A DNA stretch of 36,666 nt from a virus (IMGVR_UViG_3300042090_000749:1-36666); one strand, 5' to 3'. Numbered from the stretch's first letter, positions 8,523 to 14,494 are shown. Numbers and translations: made by a program. Notes: generated from the sequence alone by a model not told the origin.

Positions 8523-8823
8523 ACTTTTTCCTAGATTTCTTTCTCTCTAGATAGCAACCAATGAAGAGATCATTTTGTGTGTAAATTTGACACAGGTTTT
8601 CTTTGATAATCTTGGTATTTTCTACCAATGTCTTTTCAATCTCTCCATGATTGCGCTCTTGCATTTGCATTAGAGAAAAAGCACTGTCTAGAAATGTTTC
8701 AATGCGACCTAAAGTCTCATGGATATTCTCTAGGTTGTCATTGGTATTCTTGATATCTCTACGAATTGAGTACATGGTGACAAGGATAGCTACAAGCAGT
8801 GCTAGGAAAATAGAATTTAACAT
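8509..8823 (-). CDS. Single-pass membrane protein with coiled coil
   Basis: The start at 8823 is preferred because its ATG overlaps the upstream stop (TAATG) and puts a hydrophobic helix at the N-terminus; the longer frame to 8898 has a non-natural-looking extension. The 104-residue product has one membrane segment (LNSIFLALLVAILVTMYSIR, residues 2-21), a long helical coiled-coil region (DIKNTNDNLENIHETLGRI and on) and a lysine-rich tail (RKKSRKKSKAV). The topology suggests a membrane-anchored protein with its helix in the cytoplasm or periplasm. The function is unknown; a spanin-like or superinfection role is conceivable but unsupported. Confidence 0.6.
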   Translation of the reverse strand: MLNSIFLALLVAILVTMYSIRRDIKNTNDNLENIHETLGRIETFLDSAFSLMQMQERNHGEIEKTLVENTKIIKENLCQIYTQNDLFIGCYLERKKSRKKSKAV

Positions 8824-9005
8824 TAGATATCCATACTTGTTTTGATTGTCACTGTATCGACTGGTTGACCAAATGCCTGTAGTACTTGTTCTACCCAACC
8901 TTTCAGTTGAGGATCATCGAGACCAAGAACTAAGGCATCGGTTTCAAAGTCTTCGGTTAAAGAGCGGTGATCATTTTTTACTTTAACTTTGACTCTGATA
9001 AGCAT
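8823..9005 (-). CDS. Small conserved-looking protein, unknown
   Basis: This 60-residue protein has an N-terminal beta-strand pattern (MLIRVKVKVKNDHRSLTEDF), a middle helix (QLKGWVEQVLQAFG) and a C-terminal strand (VDTVTIKTSMDI). Both ends touch neighbours in TAATG overlaps, so the reading frame is very likely real. No family is recognised. The compact alpha/beta shape suggests a small folded protein within the early operon. Confidence 0.55.
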   Translation of the reverse strand: MLIRVKVKVKNDHRSLTEDFETDALVLGLDDPQLKGWVEQVLQAFGQPVDTVTIKTSMDI

Positions 9006-9223
9006 TAGCTACCTGATGTTGGAGCTACGGGAGCAGCTGGTGCAGCAGGAGCGGTAACTTTTAGAGCTTGTAGAGATTGGCAGAGGTCATCAATGAGAGC
9101 GTTTCTAGCGTTTCCATCAACAACATAAGCGGCTTCAAAATGCTGGATAAGATTTGTGAAGGCTTGGATGAAAGAGGTTCCAAATGAAACATTTTTGAAA
9201 TAAGCAAGTAGTGAGCTTAACAT
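9005..9223 (-). CDS. Small protein with Ala/Pro tail, unknown
   Basis: This 72-residue protein has an amphipathic helical body (LLAYFKNVSFGTSFIQAF, NALIDDLCQSLQALKV) and a low-complexity tail of about 15 residues (TAPAAPAAPVAP). Such Ala-Pro tails are flexible linkers. The stop overlaps the next start (TAATG), and the gene is preceded by an AAAGGAAAA ribosome binding site just after the stop of the 49-residue gene upstream. The function is unknown. Confidence 0.55.
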   Translation of the reverse strand: MLSSLLAYFKNVSFGTSFIQAFTNLIQHFEAAYVVDGNARNALIDDLCQSLQALKVTAPAAPAAPVAPTSGS

Positions 9224-9225
9224 AG

Positions 9226-9375
9226 TTATTTTCCTTTCTTTTTTGGTTTAATTTTAACACCTGATTTACGAGCTTCATTTAAAGAAGCGGCTATACTTTG
9301 AGCCTTCGAATGACCCGAACGCTCCATTTCTTTGATATTCTTACCGATGTTTTCTTTACCTGGTTTTAAAGGCAT
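9226..9375 (-). CDS. 49-residue basic protein (DUF6496-like)
   Basis: The sequence begins MPLKPGKENIGKNIKEMERS and ends in a basic SGVKIKPKKKGK. The pattern of an MPLKPGK-like start, a KNI-x-E-M helix, a G-H-x-x-x-Q-A-x-A-A helix followed by an N-x-A-R-K-S-G motif is that of a widespread small phage protein family (DUF6496) of unknown role, often found near structural or packaging genes. It fills the gap between two - strand genes almost exactly: the stop is 2 nt from the next start, and the start is 1 nt from the previous stop. The high lysine content suggests DNA contact. Confidence 0.65.
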   Translation of the reverse strand: MPLKPGKENIGKNIKEMERSGHSKAQSIAASLNEARKSGVKIKPKKKGK

Positions 9376-9376
9376 A

Positions 9377-9703
9377 CTAACTCCGTCTGATCTGTCTAGC
9401 TTTTTGATCTAACTCATCTTGAGCTATATTAGTTTTAGGGGACTTGATTTCACAAGTGATGGGAAGTTCTTCGCCAATCATGGCTTCGTTACACAACTCA
9501 GGATCGATCTTTAAAACGCGAATGCAGTCTATAGCTTCGGAGGCCGTAACACACCTTTGGAGACGGTAGGGTTCTAGTCTAAGACGCATTCGCCATAAAT
9601 TTGTCTTTTCAATGATTTCAAGGATAAATAGCTTCACCTGATCCATCGTTTCAAACCGTTTTTTGGCATGAGCTAGAGGGAAGTGCGATATCACTAAGTA
9701 CAT
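9377..9703 (-). CDS. Hypothetical protein, 108 residues
   Basis: No family is recognised. The protein starts with a hydrophobic strand (MYLVISHFPLAHA), followed by a helix (MDQVKLFILEIIEK), an Arg-rich stretch (WRMRLRLEPYRLQRC) and a charged C-terminus. Its start overlaps the stop of the upstream lysine-rich gene (TAATG), so it is part of the same - strand operon. It is probably a cytoplasmic early protein. No function is proposed. Confidence 0.6.
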   Translation of the reverse strand: MYLVISHFPLAHAKKRFETMDQVKLFILEIIEKTNLWRMRLRLEPYRLQRCVTASEAIDCIRVLKIDPELCNEAMIGEELPITCEIKSPKTNIAQDELDQKARQIRRS

Positions 9704-9846
9704 TATTTTTTACCTTTTTTCTTCATCATTTCTTTTTTGCCGACTTCACAAATTTTATCTCTTTTTTTATCAGCCTTAGCTAGAGATTTCAAGCCTTTTT
9801 CTTCTTTGACGGCAAGCTTTTCGAGCTTATGAATTTTCTTATCCAT
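9703..9846 (-). CDS. 47-residue lysine-rich protein
   Basis: The product begins MDKKIHKLEKLAVKEEKGLK and ends MMKKKGKK. Over a third of its residues are lysine, with an alternating charged helical pattern. It lies exactly between two - strand genes, with its stop overlapping the following ATG (TAATG), which supports expression. It may bind nucleic acid or be an accessory to a structural protein; neither can be shown from sequence. The composition resembles the neighbouring DUF6496-like peptide, but they do not align. Confidence 0.5.
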   Translation of the reverse strand: MDKKIHKLEKLAVKEEKGLKSLAKADKKRDKICEVGKKEMMKKKGKK

Positions 9847-9882
9847 GGTTCACCTTTAGTTTTTTCAACCACGGTAAACTTA

Positions 9883-10059
9883 CTAAACTTTTTTTGCATT
9901 TAATCTTTTAAATAACTGGTTAAGGCTATCAAAATCATCCCGATCATCGCTAAAATAGCTATGCAGATCGATGTCTCTATACACATAAAAGTTCTTCTCC
10001 AAGATTTTAGAAACCTCGTCAATCTTGTTTTCAGTCTTAGTCCTGGCTACCCGCGTCAT
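9883..10059 (-). CDS. 58-residue hypothetical protein
   Basis: The reading frame overlaps the end of the upstream gene by 23 nt and has a ribosome binding site-like AGAGAGGG 5-12 nt upstream of its ATG. The product has a basic start (MTRVARTKTENKIDEVSKIL) and an acidic middle (YFSDDRDDFDSLNQLF). No family is recognised. The reading frame fills an otherwise empty gap in the operon, which is the main support. Confidence 0.45.
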   Translation of the reverse strand: MTRVARTKTENKIDEVSKILEKNFYVYRDIDLHSYFSDDRDDFDSLNQLFKRLNAKKV

Positions 10060-10354
10060 AATTTTCCCTCTCTAGATCATCTCTAAATTGGAGTAGAGCC
10101 GTTTTTGGATAGTCGATCAAGAGATCGTGATCGTGATTTACAAGAGCTTTAAAAACAAGCTCTAGCTGTTCTTCATCATCTCTCTTATTCCAATGAAAAT
10201 CTAAATCCTTACCAACGTACTCAAAGGCTACTTTAGCCTCTTTATCGCTTTCTATAAGCTTTTTAAATGCTTCAGGCAACTTCATCATCGCACACACCCT
10301 TTCATGCTCACAATGTTCATCCCAATACTCATCAGGCTCTTTTACCCTAAACAT
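10037..10354 (-). CDS. Hypothetical acidic protein, 105 residues
   Basis: This protein is rich in Glu and Asp (EPDEYWDEHCEHERVC, KRDDEEQLELVF) with predicted helices and a few His/Cys residues near the N-terminus (HCEHERVC) that could bind metal but do not make a known motif. Its start overlaps the end of the upstream membrane-peptide gene by 13 nt. No family is recognised. An acidic protein of this size in an early phage operon could be a host-protein inhibitor or DNA mimic, but this is only a thought. Confidence 0.55.
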   Translation of the reverse strand: MFRVKEPDEYWDEHCEHERVCAMMKLPEAFKKLIESDKEAKVAFEYVGKDLDFHWNKRDDEEQLELVFKALVNHDHDLLIDYPKTALLQFRDDLERENYDAGSQD

Positions 10355-10470
10355 GCTAATGCTCCGAAGAATAAGATTAAATTCAGCAAGGTTGCTCCTG
10401 CCATGATTAAGTAAGATGGCTCAACCACATACACTTCATGTTTTAACCAATGATGAATTTTATCAATCAT
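10342..10470 (-). CDS. 42-residue membrane peptide, first gene of the - strand operon
   Basis: Its ATG is preceded by GGAAGGG, a good ribosome binding site, and by a clear promoter. The N-terminal half is polar (MIDKIHHWLKHEVYVVEPS); residues 20-42 form one hydrophobic helix (YLIMAGATLLNLILFFGALA). It overlaps the next gene by 13 nt. The role is unknown. Being the first gene after the promoter it should be well expressed. Confidence 0.55.
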   Translation of the reverse strand: MIDKIHHWLKHEVYVVEPSYLIMAGATLLNLILFFGALACLG

Positions 10471-10485
10471 TTAGCCCTTCCTTGT

Positions 10486-10514
10486 TGTATAAATAAGTGA
10501 AAAATTTAAGTAAA
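10486..10514 (-). promoter_or_regulatory. Promoter for the - strand small-gene operon
   Basis: On the - strand, TTTACT (10509-10514) and TATACA (10486-10491) are separated by exactly 17 nt, close to the sigma-70 consensus, and lie 16 nt before the first start codon at 10470. The 10-base string TTTACTTAAA at its upstream end also occurs in the promoter at 12122-12150 and before the major capsid gene. Confidence 0.6.
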
Positions 10515-10594
10515 GTCCATGCTTTCCTTCATGGTAGCAACTCTCTTGTAAAATGCAACAAAATATGATAGATTTATAGAAAAAAGAGGTAAAC

Positions 10595-10831
10595 ATGAAC
10601 TTACTGACCATTTCAAGACTAGAAAACTTAAAAAGTGCTATTGAAGATTATCTAAACTACCAATTCATCGGATCGTTTGTTAAAGAAAGCTTGTATGATA
10701 AAATGACACGAACAGGGTTTTCTCTTATGAATGAAAACCAATTCGAGGAAATCCTCGCTATGGTTGAAAACCAAGATTACGAACTAGCTATCTTAACTAT
10801 TGAAAACATCTTAGAAAAGGCGGAAGTATGA
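10595..10831 (+). CDS. Hypothetical helical protein, 78 residues
   Basis: The start is preceded by AAGAGG (7-8 nt spacing). The protein is mostly helical (ISRLENLKSAIEDYLNYQF, NQFEEILAMVENQDYELAIL) and acidic. Its last codons overlap the next start (ATGA), so the two form a small operon transcribed away from the - strand cluster. No family is recognised. Confidence 0.6.
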   Translation: MNLLTISRLENLKSAIEDYLNYQFIGSFVKESLYDKMTRTGFSLMNENQFEEILAMVENQDYELAILTIENILEKAEV

Positions 10832-11082
10832 GACAACGCATAGAAGACTTTGGTAGAATCTACCAAATCGCGCAGGAAGCTAGTAAACACGAGCTATTCG
10901 ATGTTCCTTGGCACAGACCTAAGGATGCACTAGAATACTGCATGGATCAGCCTTTAGAATGGCAAAAAGGCTATATGGAAAGACTGGCCTATAACATTGA
11001 ATCAATGGAAGCGCTAGTTAGCGAGATCAAGGCAATAGCTGCTGGTTTCGATAATCTTAATTCTGCTCACCAAAGAGATTGA
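10828..11082 (+). CDS. Hypothetical protein, 84 residues
   Basis: The gene is translationally coupled to the previous one (4-nt ATGA overlap). It encodes a helical, mildly acidic protein with Trp and Tyr residues (LFDVPWHRPKDALEYCMDQP, LEWQKGYMERLAYNIESM). No family is recognised. It converges with the replication-control genes on the other strand across a 123-bp gap. Confidence 0.6.
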   Translation: MRQRIEDFGRIYQIAQEASKHELFDVPWHRPKDALEYCMDQPLEWQKGYMERLAYNIESMEALVSEIKAIAAGFDNLNSAHQRD

Positions 11083-11123
11083 TCTAACAACCTTTACCAA
11101 TGCCCTGAATTCTTATTCCTATG

Positions 11124-11146
11124 CCCCTAGAATCGATTATCTGGGG
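11124..11146. terminator. Possible terminator hairpin between converging genes
   Basis: CCCC-AGA and TCT-GGGG pair around a loop containing ATCGAT, with one bulged T. It lies in the 123-bp gap between a + strand operon and the converging - strand operon. There is no T-run on either side, so its role as an intrinsic terminator is weak. Confidence 0.3.
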
Positions 11147-11205
11147 GTTAGGAGTGTAATGGTAGCTTGAAGCATAAGAAAAAAGTTTTAAGCCAATAAA
11201 ATTGA

Positions 11206-11508
11206 TTATTTTCTATGCATGTTATCTTCTAAAATATAGTACGCATCTCCAAATTCTCCTGAGCTATCGCATTTGATAAGCCCATGGCTTATTAATTTTT
11301 TTAACTCTTTTTGTAGCTTGTTTTTTTGGAATTTAGCATCACAAAGAATCTTTTCTAAATCTTTATACAAAACGCGATTGTTTTCTGATTTATGAGCAAT
11401 CGTAGTAATTTTCATGTAAATTTTTATTTGATTTTCGTTAAGTATTGCTAAGAATTTTTCAAAAAATTCGTTTGGGACACTTACATAAATTGGCACATTT
11501 TTATTCAT
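11206..11508 (-). CDS. Winged-helix-like protein, 100 residues
   Basis: The predicted structure fits a winged-helix DNA-binding domain: a helix (ENQIKIYMKITTIAHKS), a second helix (LYKDLEKILC), a recognition helix (FQKNKLQKELKKLISHGLIK) and a beta wing (CDSSGEFGDAYYIL). The phrase KKLISHGLIK is typical of the end of the recognition helix in HTH_36-like domains. It is the last of four - strand genes that begin with the initiator-like gene. It may control or help replication. No specific family was identified. Confidence 0.5.
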   Translation of the reverse strand: MNKNVPIYVSVPNEFFEKFLAILNENQIKIYMKITTIAHKSENNRVLYKDLEKILCDAKFQKNKLQKELKKLISHGLIKCDSSGEFGDAYYILEDNMHRK

Positions 11509-11745
11509 TTAAGACTCTTCTTGAAAAACTATTTCGCCATCCTTAACAAGTTCGTTAAACAACTGATAAAACTTTTCTTTTTCGATATAAGGAAAATCTA
11601 AATGCAGATCTTCAAATCTTTTTTGCTTAAATTTGTTTACATTGCATGAAATGCAACACTTTTCTAGTCCGATTTTTTTTGCTTCATCTTTATTGATAAT
11701 ATGAAGATTGTACCAATCATCTGTGTGTTTTACATGTATTGTCAT
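11509..11745 (-). CDS. Small protein of the replication operon, unknown
   Basis: The start at 11745 (MTIHVKHTDDW) is preferred over the ATG at 11766 because AAGGGAA precedes it at proper spacing; both overlap the upstream gene. The product has CCISC (a possible metal-binding pair) and a C-terminal helix-turn pattern (IEKEKFYQLFNELVKDGEIV) like the end of a winged-helix domain. It ends one base before the next gene. The function is unknown; gene position suggests a replication or regulatory role. Confidence 0.5.
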   Translation of the reverse strand: MTIHVKHTDDWYNLHIINKDEAKKIGLEKCCISCNVNKFKQKRFEDLHLDFPYIEKEKFYQLFNELVKDGEIVFQEES

Positions 11746-12091
11746 TATGTTCCCTTGCTTGATCATCTAATTCTCTTATCTTTTTTGGCTCACCAAAAAC
11801 AGTATATTCTACGCCAGAAATCCTACCCTTTTCATAAAGAGTAGTTTTTTCGATGTAACCAGCCTCAATTGCTTCTTTAATTAACTTATATAACTTGTCT
11901 CTGCCAATAATTTTTTTAAACTCTAGTTGTAATTCAGCAATCGTCGCTCCTGAAATATAACAACAAAATGAAGTTTGAGATTCTACTTTGGTCATTATGT
12001 AAATAATCAAAAATCTACACTCTAAAGAGACAGAATTATCTTTTATTAATTCAGGGCAAACCCCAACTGTATACATAGGATTGTAGATCAT
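11717..12091 (-). CDS. Winged-helix (HTH_36-like) replication-associated protein
   Basis: This 124-residue protein has the outline of phage helix-turn-helix replication or regulatory domains: an N-terminal segment (MIYNPMYTVGVCPELIKDN), a helix that in relatives senses folding (LECRFLIIYIMTKV), a helix-turn-helix (ATIAELQLEFKKIIGRDKLY followed by KLIKEAIEAGYIEK) and a wing (KGRISGVEYTVF). The wing phrase resembles the HTH_36 pattern in the larger neighbour at 12154-13155, suggesting shared ancestry. It has its own promoter 24-59 nt upstream of its start. Confidence 0.6.
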   Translation of the reverse strand: MIYNPMYTVGVCPELIKDNSVSLECRFLIIYIMTKVESQTSFCCYISGATIAELQLEFKKIIGRDKLYKLIKEAIEAGYIEKTTLYEKGRISGVEYTVFGEPKKIRELDDQAREHNDNTCKTHR

Positions 12092-12121
12092 TTTTTACCT
12101 ATTTACTATTTTATAGAATAA

Positions 12122-12150
12122 AGTATAATAGATTTGAGCTTTTAAGTAAA
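12122..12150 (-). promoter_or_regulatory. Promoter for the 11206-12091 genes
   Basis: On the - strand, TTTACT (12145-12150) and TATACT (12122-12127) are spaced by 17 nt, a good sigma-70-type promoter, about 30 nt before the start at 12091. Its first ten bases, TTTACTTAAA, are identical to those of the promoter at 10486-10514. Confidence 0.6.
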
Positions 12151-12153
12151 CAG

Positions 12154-13155
12154 CTATAAAGTACTATACATTGTTGCCATGTTGTGCATGTTGTAAAGCA
12201 ATTCCATTCTTTGATCTATTTTATGCAAAAACTCATCCTCTCCAAAATCAATTGAATATTTTTGTGATTGATAAACCATAAACAAGAAGTTGTCTTCCAA
12301 GTAAATTTCTAAGCCTGGTATAGCATTTTCGTTGTGTGATTTCAATTGTTCAAAATGTTTTTCAAGAAACTGTTCGTTTTCCTCGAGATTTTTGATTATT
12401 CTTTTTTCATCTTCTAAGCTATTTAAACCATTTAAGTTTTCAAATTTTTTTTTGTCTTTTAGTTCATCTCTTAAATTGTCTCTAATCGTTGTCTTTACAG
12501 CTTTAGGGGAAGAAATAGGTTTATTTCTCAATTTTTCTTTTTCTATAAAAGACATGTATCTTCTCAAGACTTCTTCTTCTTCTTCACTAGAACTATAAAA
12601 ATTTTCTTCTTCTCTTTCCTCTTCATCTTTTTTCCATTTTTTTGAACTTTTATCTTTATAAGGCTGTGGTTTTCTAGGACTAGAGGAGGATGAGTTCTGA
12701 GTAAAATTACATTCTTCATGACAATTAGTACTTGGTAGTTTCCGATTTAGAGGTAGCTCTGTTTGCGCTTGCTCAAAAACGCATTGCGCAAACATTTTTT
12801 TAAATTCATCTTTGTATTTGTCGGCTTCTTCTTTAGAAATTTTTCGATCAAAGATCATGTAATCAACCGATGAAAAAGTAGCTCTTTTTATTCCATTAAC
12901 TTCTCTGACTGTAGTTTTTTGGACTCTAATGCAATAACCTTTATCGATTAGTTCATTAAGACCTTTAAGGACTGAATGCCTAGAATCACCATAAGTTTTC
13001 ATAAGCTCTGTTACATGGAAGTTCCAATCGTCTGGGCGTGATATGCAAGTTAACCACCAACCTAAAGCAGTACGCGATAATGTGGGATCACGAATAACGT
13101 CGTTATTACAAATTGTGAAATTTTCTGTGAGTTTTTTTGTGTGAATGACTGACAT
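12154..13155 (-). CDS. Replication initiator-like protein with N-terminal winged helix
   Basis: This 333-residue protein starts with a winged-helix domain of the type found in phage and plasmid initiators: residues about 20-60 (NDVIRDPTLSRTALGWWLTC, WNFHVTELMKTYGDSRHSVL) and a wing (KATFSSVDYMIFDR region, residues 90-105). A low-complexity linker follows, very rich in Ser, Lys and Glu (SSSSSPRKP; EEEREEENFYSSSEEEEE), then a helical C-terminal part (residues 200-300) that could contact helicase or loader. The ribosome binding site (AGGAG, 9 nt before ATG) lies inside a 12-bp inverted repeat. The initiator role is inferred from domain type and from its place at the head of a winged-helix gene cluster; no helicase or polymerase gene is visible here. 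Confidence 0.6.
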   Translation of the reverse strand: MSVIHTKKLTENFTICNNDVIRDPTLSRTALGWWLTCISRPDDWNFHVTELMKTYGDSRHSVLKGLNELIDKGYCIRVQKTTVREVNGIKRATFSSVDYMIFDRKISKEEADKYKDEFKKMFAQCVFEQAQTELPLNRKLPSTNCHEECNFTQNSSSSSPRKPQPYKDKSSKKWKKDEEEREEENFYSSSEEEEEVLRRYMSFIEKEKLRNKPISSPKAVKTTIRDNLRDELKDKKKFENLNGLNSLEDEKRIIKNLEENEQFLEKHFEQLKSHNENAIPGLEIYLEDNFLFMVYQSQKYSIDFGEDEFLHKIDQRMELLYNMHNMATMYSTL

Positions 13156-13245
13156 TTTTGTAGTCTCCTAAAAGTTGAATGCCTTTAGAGACCTCTGTGA
13201 ACACGATTAGCGTAAAGACTTTCTTTTACGTTAACTTTTAGGAGG
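13156..13245 (-). promoter_or_regulatory. Leader with ribosome-binding-site-sequestering stem
   Basis: In the - strand transcript the initiator gene is preceded by CTCCTAAAAGTT (13233-13244), a 56-nt spacer, then AACTTTTAGGAG (13165-13176), which contains the ribosome binding site. The two are perfectly complementary (12 bp), so the site can be hidden. Between them lies an inner hairpin CGTAAA/TTTACG (13211-13230). The likely -10 (TATATA, 13252-13257 read on the - strand) would start the RNA at about 13245, just before the anti-site strand. Confidence 0.6.
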
Positions 13246-13259
13246 CGATTTTATATACT
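13231..13259 (+). promoter_or_regulatory. Promoter for candidate small RNA
   Basis: TTAACT (13231-13236) and TATACT (13254-13259) are 17 nt apart on the + strand. The -10 shares bases with the TATATA -10 suggested for the divergent initiator transcript, so the two polymerases would compete. The -35 lies inside the inverted repeat. Confidence 0.5.
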
Positions 13260-13265
13260 TTCTGG

Positions 13266-13357
13266 CACATTGTTTGCAGGAAAGTTAATTACTTTCGCCT
13301 CTGGGTTTTCAGAGGTATCTTGTTGAGCCTAACGATTTGCCGTCGTTAGGTTTTTTT
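13266..13357 (+). ncRNA. Candidate small RNA with three hairpins and intrinsic terminator
   Basis: The predicted RNA of about 92 nt has no convincing reading frame. It folds into GAAAGT/ACTTTC (13280-13285 with 13291-13296), CCTCTG/CAGAGG (13298-13303 with 13310-13315) and the terminator CCTAACGA/TCGTTAGG (13328-13335 with 13343-13350), followed by seven Ts. It is made divergently from the initiator gene. Its ACTTTC and CCTCTG segments can pair with GAAAGT and CAGAGG in the initiator leader, so action on that leader is possible but unproven. Confidence 0.5.
13328..13357 (+). terminator. Intrinsic terminator
   Basis: A perfect 8-bp stem (CCTAACGA/TCGTTAGG) with a 7-nt loop is followed by TTTTTTT on the + strand. 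There is no + strand coding gene just upstream, which is why a small RNA is proposed. Confidence 0.75.
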
Positions 13358-13406
13358 ATTTATAGTTGTTTCAATCTACGCATAACTATTTTTTTAGTCT
13401 ACGCAA

Positions 13407-13940
13407 TTAAGCTTCCATCTCCCAAAACGCTGGTGTCTGTTTACTTCCCTCTTTGAACGGGTCTTCATTGGTAAACATGGCTTCTAGGTTAATCGCTCTG
13501 GCATAGAATTCAGTCTTGATTTCTTCGCTTATTGGTTTGTGTGGTAATGGTGTAACATCATACCTGGTATCTTTCTGTTCACCGCTCTTCACAACTTTGA
13601 TATCGTAGTGAAACGGTGCTCCCCAATCAACATCGCGAGAAAGCTTTTCTATGGCCTTTCTAACGCTTGTTTGGGTAATGTGCAGTATCTGCACCTTCTT
13701 AGCTCCGACGTTCCACACAATGAGGCTCCAAAAGTGTTTTGGAGGGTTTGCAGGATCTAAGGGCACAGGCACTTCACCAGACACATAAACATGGCGCTTG
13801 GGTTTTCTTTCAGGAGTCCACTCTTCCCAACCCACAATGGGTGAGCTAAGGATTCTAAAGCGGTTTTCTCCACTTTGTAACTTCATAAAGCCGTCGTTAC
13901 TTTCTTTCGGGGATTCGTAGTTTTTATCTAAAAATGACAT
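13407..13940 (-). CDS. Single-stranded-DNA-binding protein (gp32-like), probable
   Basis: This 177-residue protein begins with the pattern seen in T4 gp32-like phage ssDNA-binding proteins: a short basic/acidic lead (FLDKNYESPKESNDGFMKL), then SGENRFRILSSPIVGWEEW (residues about 23-41), HFWSLIVWNVGAKKVQILHI (residues about 69-88) and WGAPFHYDIKVVKSGEQ. The KLQ-x-GENRFR-x-L phrase and the later V-W-N strands fit an OB-fold. The C-terminus is mixed charge and aromatic rather than purely acidic. It lies close to the ERF annealing gene and the initiator gene, fitting a DNA replication or recombination role. The family call is from pattern memory only. Confidence 0.6.
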   Translation of the reverse strand: MSFLDKNYESPKESNDGFMKLQSGENRFRILSSPIVGWEEWTPERKPKRHVYVSGEVPVPLDPANPPKHFWSLIVWNVGAKKVQILHITQTSVRKAIEKLSRDVDWGAPFHYDIKVVKSGEQKDTRYDVTPLPHKPISEEIKTEFYARAINLEAMFTNEDPFKEGSKQTPAFWEMEA

Positions 13941-13960
13941 AAATTTCCTAGTTATTTTGT

Positions 13961-13989
13961 TTGTGTGTATATAGTTAAAATGCTACTAT
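13961..13989 (+). promoter_or_regulatory. Extended -10 promoter, ATGCTACTAT motif
   Basis: TTGTGT (13961-13966), 17 nt, then TGC-TACTAT (13981-13989) reads as an extended -10 promoter on the + strand. The same ATGCTAC string is found at 7922 and 16009. It also sits about 40 nt upstream of the - strand ssDNA-binding-protein gene, so it could alternatively be an operator for that gene. Confidence 0.4.
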
Positions 13990-13995
13990 TGTATT

Positions 13996-14117
13996 GCCTC
14001 TAATGGTTTGAGTTTTCGTTCATGTTAGCTCAGATTTATGGTATTGATATGTAGTCAGGGTTCTTAACCTTCTCTGGCGGGATAGCTCTAAGGGTAAAAT
14101 CTTAGGGCTATTTTTTT
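13996..14117 (+). ncRNA. Second candidate small RNA ending in an intrinsic terminator
   Basis: From the promoter-like element at 13961-13989 a transcript of about 120 nt would end at the strong terminator at 14083-14117. The region has no reading frame longer than about ten codons with a ribosome binding site. It has a small hairpin GGTT/AACC and lies divergently upstream of the ssDNA-binding-protein gene, the same arrangement as the candidate RNA at 13266-13357. It could alternatively be an untranslated leader with terminator for the genes from 14180. Confidence 0.35.
14083..14117 (+). terminator. Intrinsic terminator or attenuator upstream of the 14180 gene
   Basis: TAGCTCTAAG (14083-14092) and CTTAGGGCTA (14101-14110) form a 10-bp stem with one G-U pair and an 8-nt loop, followed by seven Ts. 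It lies 63 nt before the next + strand gene, so it could end a small RNA or attenuate that operon. Confidence 0.7.
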
Positions 14118-14126
14118 AGCCGTCAA

Positions 14127-14160
14127 CTACCAATTTACTACCAAAACCTACCAATTTGGT
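14127..14160. repeat. Three CTACCAA direct repeats (iteron- or operator-like)
   Basis: CTACCAA starts at 14127, 14138 and 14148, spaced 11 and 10 bp, about one helical turn, and the last copy runs into the inverted sequence CCAATTTGG. Evenly phased direct repeats of this kind bind replication initiators or regulators. They sit between a terminator and the gene at 14180, on AT-rich DNA. Confidence 0.45.
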
Positions 14161-14179
14161 AATTGAGTAAAAGGAAATT

Positions 14180-14494
14180 ATGGAAATCACAAAAACTGAC
14201 CCTACAGAAGAAAAGATTATTGATGGGTATGACAATGTGTGTTGTTCTCCCATTATCATCTCTTTATCCCAATTCCTAACCCTGTCAAAAATGTTAGGCT
14301 TTTTGGAAGGCTCTATTACTAATTTAGAAGTCATTGATCGGTGGGCAGATTTAGTAGAACCCAGTGAGCTATATGATTTCCTGGTTAAACATAGAGATGC
14401 GCTAAAACACATGTTAAAAGACGAATTAGAGCCAATTGTAATGGCGCTTAGAGATCAACTAGAACTAGAAGGGAAGAAATTAGAGATAATATAA
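14180..14494 (+). CDS. Hypothetical protein, 104 residues
   Basis: The start is preceded by AAGGAAATT, a good ribosome binding site. The protein is acidic at both ends, with a helical middle (IIISLSQFLTLSKMLGFLEG) and a long C-terminal helix (DALKHMLKDELEPIVMALRD). No family is recognised. It follows the repeat and terminator cluster at 14083-14160, so its transcription may be regulated there. Confidence 0.6.
   Translation: MEITKTDPTEEKIIDGYDNVCCSPIIISLSQFLTLSKMLGFLEGSITNLEVIDRWADLVEPSELYDFLVKHRDALKHMLKDELEPIVMALRDQLELEGKKLEII

Noticed and set aside
12332-12598. + strand frame opposite the initiator gene
   Set aside because: It is rich in Ser and Phe because it mirrors the Lys/Glu-rich linker of the initiator; there is no ribosome binding site.
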